DNA of 64,000 nucleotides, taken from the NCBI GenBank assembly GCA_002067365.1, contig MVRK01000130.1, positions 1-64,000 of the forward strand, given 5' to 3'. Numbering within the stretch: the first letter of the stretch is position 1; each line of letters opens with the position of its first letter. Shown here one piece after another: positions 62,234 to 64,000 of this stretch. The notes under the pieces were generated by a model that was not told the DNA's origin, searched no databases, and saw only the letters and a list, made by a program, of their open reading frames with translations. The position numbers and the translations under genes are program-made. Source of the DNA: Methanosaeta sp. PtaU1.Bin060 (GTDB lineage: Archaea; Halobacteriota; Methanosarcinia; Methanotrichales; Methanotrichaceae).

Positions 62234-64000
62234 ATGGACCAATTGGTTGTTCTTCAGGAGATTTATCTGTCACACTTCAAGGGGGCGAAGGACCTTGAAA
62301 GCATCGATCCAGGAGCCATCGAGGGCAGCTGTCCGGAACTCATAGCCCAGCTTCTCGAGGGCTCCAAGAAAGGACATATTGAGGAGGCAGTCTGCCTCAA
62401 GCTGGCGGATCGCCTTGAGGACGTCTTCGAGATCAAGCGGCTGGGAGACATCTGCCGCGAGGCGGGGCTCTTCGGCATCTCAATCACGTCCTACAACAAG
62501 GCCCTCTCCCTATGCAACGACGAGAGCATTCGCTCAGTCCTTTTCAACAACCTGGGCCAGGCCTACGCCCGCCAGGGAGACACTGCCCGCGCTGTCGTAT
62601 ACTATCAGAAAGCAGTCGATGGCTTCGAGCGCACAGGAGACGCAACTGGGCTTGGGCACGTATTGGGCAATCTGGGCGCTGCCCAGAGGCTTGCAGGAGA
62701 CTGGGACCGGGCCATAGAGAGCTCCTACAGAGGCCTGAAGATCTTCGAGGAGGCGAAGGACGAGCTGGGCGTCGCCAGGCTGACTGGAAGCCTCGCAAGG
62801 GTCTACTTCGAGATGGGAGAGAGCGATCTGGCTGCCAGATACTTCGAGAGGGCGCTGAAGGACTTTCAGAGGCTCGGAGACAAGAAGAGCGCTGCCCGAG
62901 TTCTGGACTGGCTGGGAAGGATCGCCCAGGAAAAAAAGGACTGGGAGAAGTCGCTATCTTGCTTCCACGAGAGCCTCTCTCTCCTGGAGGAGATGGGCCA
63001 AAGTCAGAGCGCAGGAGTGGTTCTCTGCTCTCTTGGAAGGACGCAGCTGGAGATGGGGGAGGCAAAATCGGCTCGTGAGTCCCTGGAAAGGGCTGCACAG
63101 CTGGTGCCTAAATCCATGCAGCCCGCTCATCAGAACGTCCTCTCTGCCCTCGCTGCGACCTACAGCGCCCTCGCAAAGGATAGCATCGAGAAGGCGGAGA
63201 GCACAGCTGAGGGGGAAGGCCAGAAAGAGGCTTCCCGGGCATCGGAGTTCTATGCTCTGGCCTCGGATCGATATTTGGAACTCGCTCAAGCCCTTAAGGT
63301 CGATAATCCTGATGTCAGAGTGGCAGCTGAGATAACTAAAAGCCGATCATATCTTTCGGGACTTGATGGCAGTCCCACAGACGCTGAGGCTCTGGCCCTT
63401 GTGGAGAAGGCGGCAGCCGCCCTAAAGAGCGCTGAGCGAAGCGCCACAGGCACCAAGAAGGGCGAGATCGAAGGGCTACAGAGGACGCTTGCCGGGATGA
63501 GGGAGGCATGGTCAGTCGGACTGATGGAGAGGGAGCCATGGAAGCTCATGAAGTCAGTCTCAAATGCCGCTGAGTTCCTCCAGGGAGGATGCACCGAATC
63601 CTGCGAGGCCGAGGGATCTCTCTGCATGGCGCTGAAGAGCCTGAGCGCAAGCATGGAGGCGGAGAGGGCCAGAAAGGATCCGCTTGAGAAGCTTGAGGAG
63701 GCGGCAGGCCATCTGCGCCATGCAGAGGAGAGCTTCATGGCGGAGGGTACAGAGGACGTACGACGCAGAGGTCAGAGGATCGGCGAGGCGGCAGGGATCA
63801 TCGAGGGGCTGGCAGGCAGAGAAAAACAGCAGGGCGGCCAGGAGGCTTCTTCGAGCACAGCCGACATTATGAGGTATAAGCCGCAGAAAGATGCCATCCT
63901 TCTCATTGCGAAGGTCCTTATGAACAGAGCCCTCTTTGAGATCGATGATACCTCCACAAGCCTCAGATGGGATGAGGCGCTCAATCTGACGGGAAGTCTC
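62234..64000 (+). CDS. TPR-repeat protein (partial, runs off the window end)
   Basis: An open frame of 589 codons from ATG 62234 to the last base of the window. Residues about 85-290 form six or so tetratricopeptide repeats (SVLFNNLGQAYARQGDTARAVVYYQKAVDGFER, then GHVLGNLGAAQRLAGDWDRAIESSYRGL and more) like those of AfsR/NPHP3-type or LGN proteins. The rest is helical and Ala/Glu/Arg-rich with several Cys. No signal peptide, membrane helix or catalytic domain is seen so far. A scaffold or signalling adaptor is likely. The C-terminus is outside the window. Confidence 0.85.
   Translation, partial: MDQLVVLQEIYLSHFKGAKDLESIDPGAIEGSCPELIAQLLEGSKKGHIEEAVCLKLADRLEDVFEIKRLGDICREAGLFGISITSYNKALSLCNDESIRSVLFNNLGQAYARQGDTARAVVYYQKAVDGFERTGDATGLGHVLGNLGAAQRLAGDWDRAIESSYRGLKIFEEAKDELGVARLTGSLARVYFEMGESDLAARYFERALKDFQRLGDKKSAARVLDWLGRIAQEKKDWEKSLSCFHESLSLLEEMGQSQSAGVVLCSLGRTQLEMGEAKSARESLERAAQLVPKSMQPAHQNVLSALAATYSALAKDSIEKAESTAEGEGQKEASRASEFYALASDRYLELAQALKVDNPDVRVAAEITKSRSYLSGLDGSPTDAEALALVEKAAAALKSAERSATGTKKGEIEGLQRTLAGMREAWSVGLMEREPWKLMKSVSNAAEFLQGGCTESCEAEGSLCMALKSLSASMEAERARKDPLEKLEEAAGHLRHAEESFMAEGTEDVRRRGQRIGEAAGIIEGLAGREKQQGGQEASSSTADIMRYKPQKDAILLIAKVLMNRALFEIDDTSTSLRWDEALNLTGSL

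Overview
The window comes from a methanogenic euryarchaeon, most likely a Methanothrix (Methanosaeta)-like member of the Methanosarcinia. I infer this from gene content and have run no search. The supporting genes are O-phosphoseryl-tRNA synthetase (the indirect Cys-tRNA route), archaeal release factor aRF1, the rpl18e-rpl13-rps9-rpoN-tRNA-rpoK-rps2 cluster, the archaeal mevalonate pathway (mevalonate kinase, isopentenyl phosphate kinase, type 2 isomerase, GGPP synthase), Taw1, the sirohaem-based haem route (AhbC), a tRNA-Trp whose intron is a box C/D guide RNA, and archaeal TATA promoters with several leaderless genes. TTG starts are common.

Layout. 0.2-4.5 kb (minus): a PaeR7I/XhoI-family restriction-modification pair, then Kae1 and PurD. 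4.5-8.6 kb: tRNA-Lys, intron-bearing tRNA-Trp, endonuclease IV, a response regulator, Taw1 and a broken channel fragment. 8.6-15.4 kb: a pentapeptide-repeat channel-like membrane protein, HMG-CoA synthase, dodecin and a group of secreted proteins that includes three lamin-tail-domain proteins. 15.6-19.5 kb (minus): a cofactor operon of PycA, BirA, a JAMM protein, RibL and CoaD, so carboxylase, its biotinylating enzyme, and FAD and CoA synthesis are transcribed together. 19.6-21.3 kb: a TIR/zinc-ribbon protein and an MNT/HepT toxin-antitoxin locus with a frameshifted toxin. 21.4-26.2 kb (minus): a tetrapyrrole operon hemL-hemC-cobA/hemD-ahbC with 4-14 nt overlaps. 26.4-29 kb: a GlcD/GlcF-type flavin plus CCG iron-sulfur oxidoreductase. 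30.6-33.3 kb: a SelB-like protein without a P-loop, GlnK and Amt.

33.7-42.1 kb is one long co-directional stretch: ribosomal proteins, RNA polymerase subunits N and K, tRNA-Pro, MEMO, then the isoprenoid genes with RNase J embedded. It opens with a compact five-helix leader RNA whose closing stem covers the rpl18e Shine-Dalgarno. 42-51.6 kb is accessory: secreted proteins, a Cys/Tyr-rich peptide, an ICMT-like methyltransferase, TspO, GNAT, a VapBC-like module, a papain-like protease, an RNase Z-like hydrolase and a CmpX-like membrane protein.

51.6-56.2 kb is a patchwork of toxin-antitoxin genes and remnants. It holds an AT-rich dockerin/substrate-binding protein plus methyltransferase cassette between two 107-bp direct repeats. 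56.2-64 kb returns to housekeeping genes (rpiA, sepS, translin, a TIM-barrel enzyme, a UPF0201 protein, aRF1) and ends inside a TPR protein.

The most unusual features are the structured rpl18e leader, toxin-antitoxin modules bracketed by short direct repeats, the repeat-bounded cassette, an array of 20-bp AT-rich repeats, and two genes that appear to start at CTG within a CTGA overlap.
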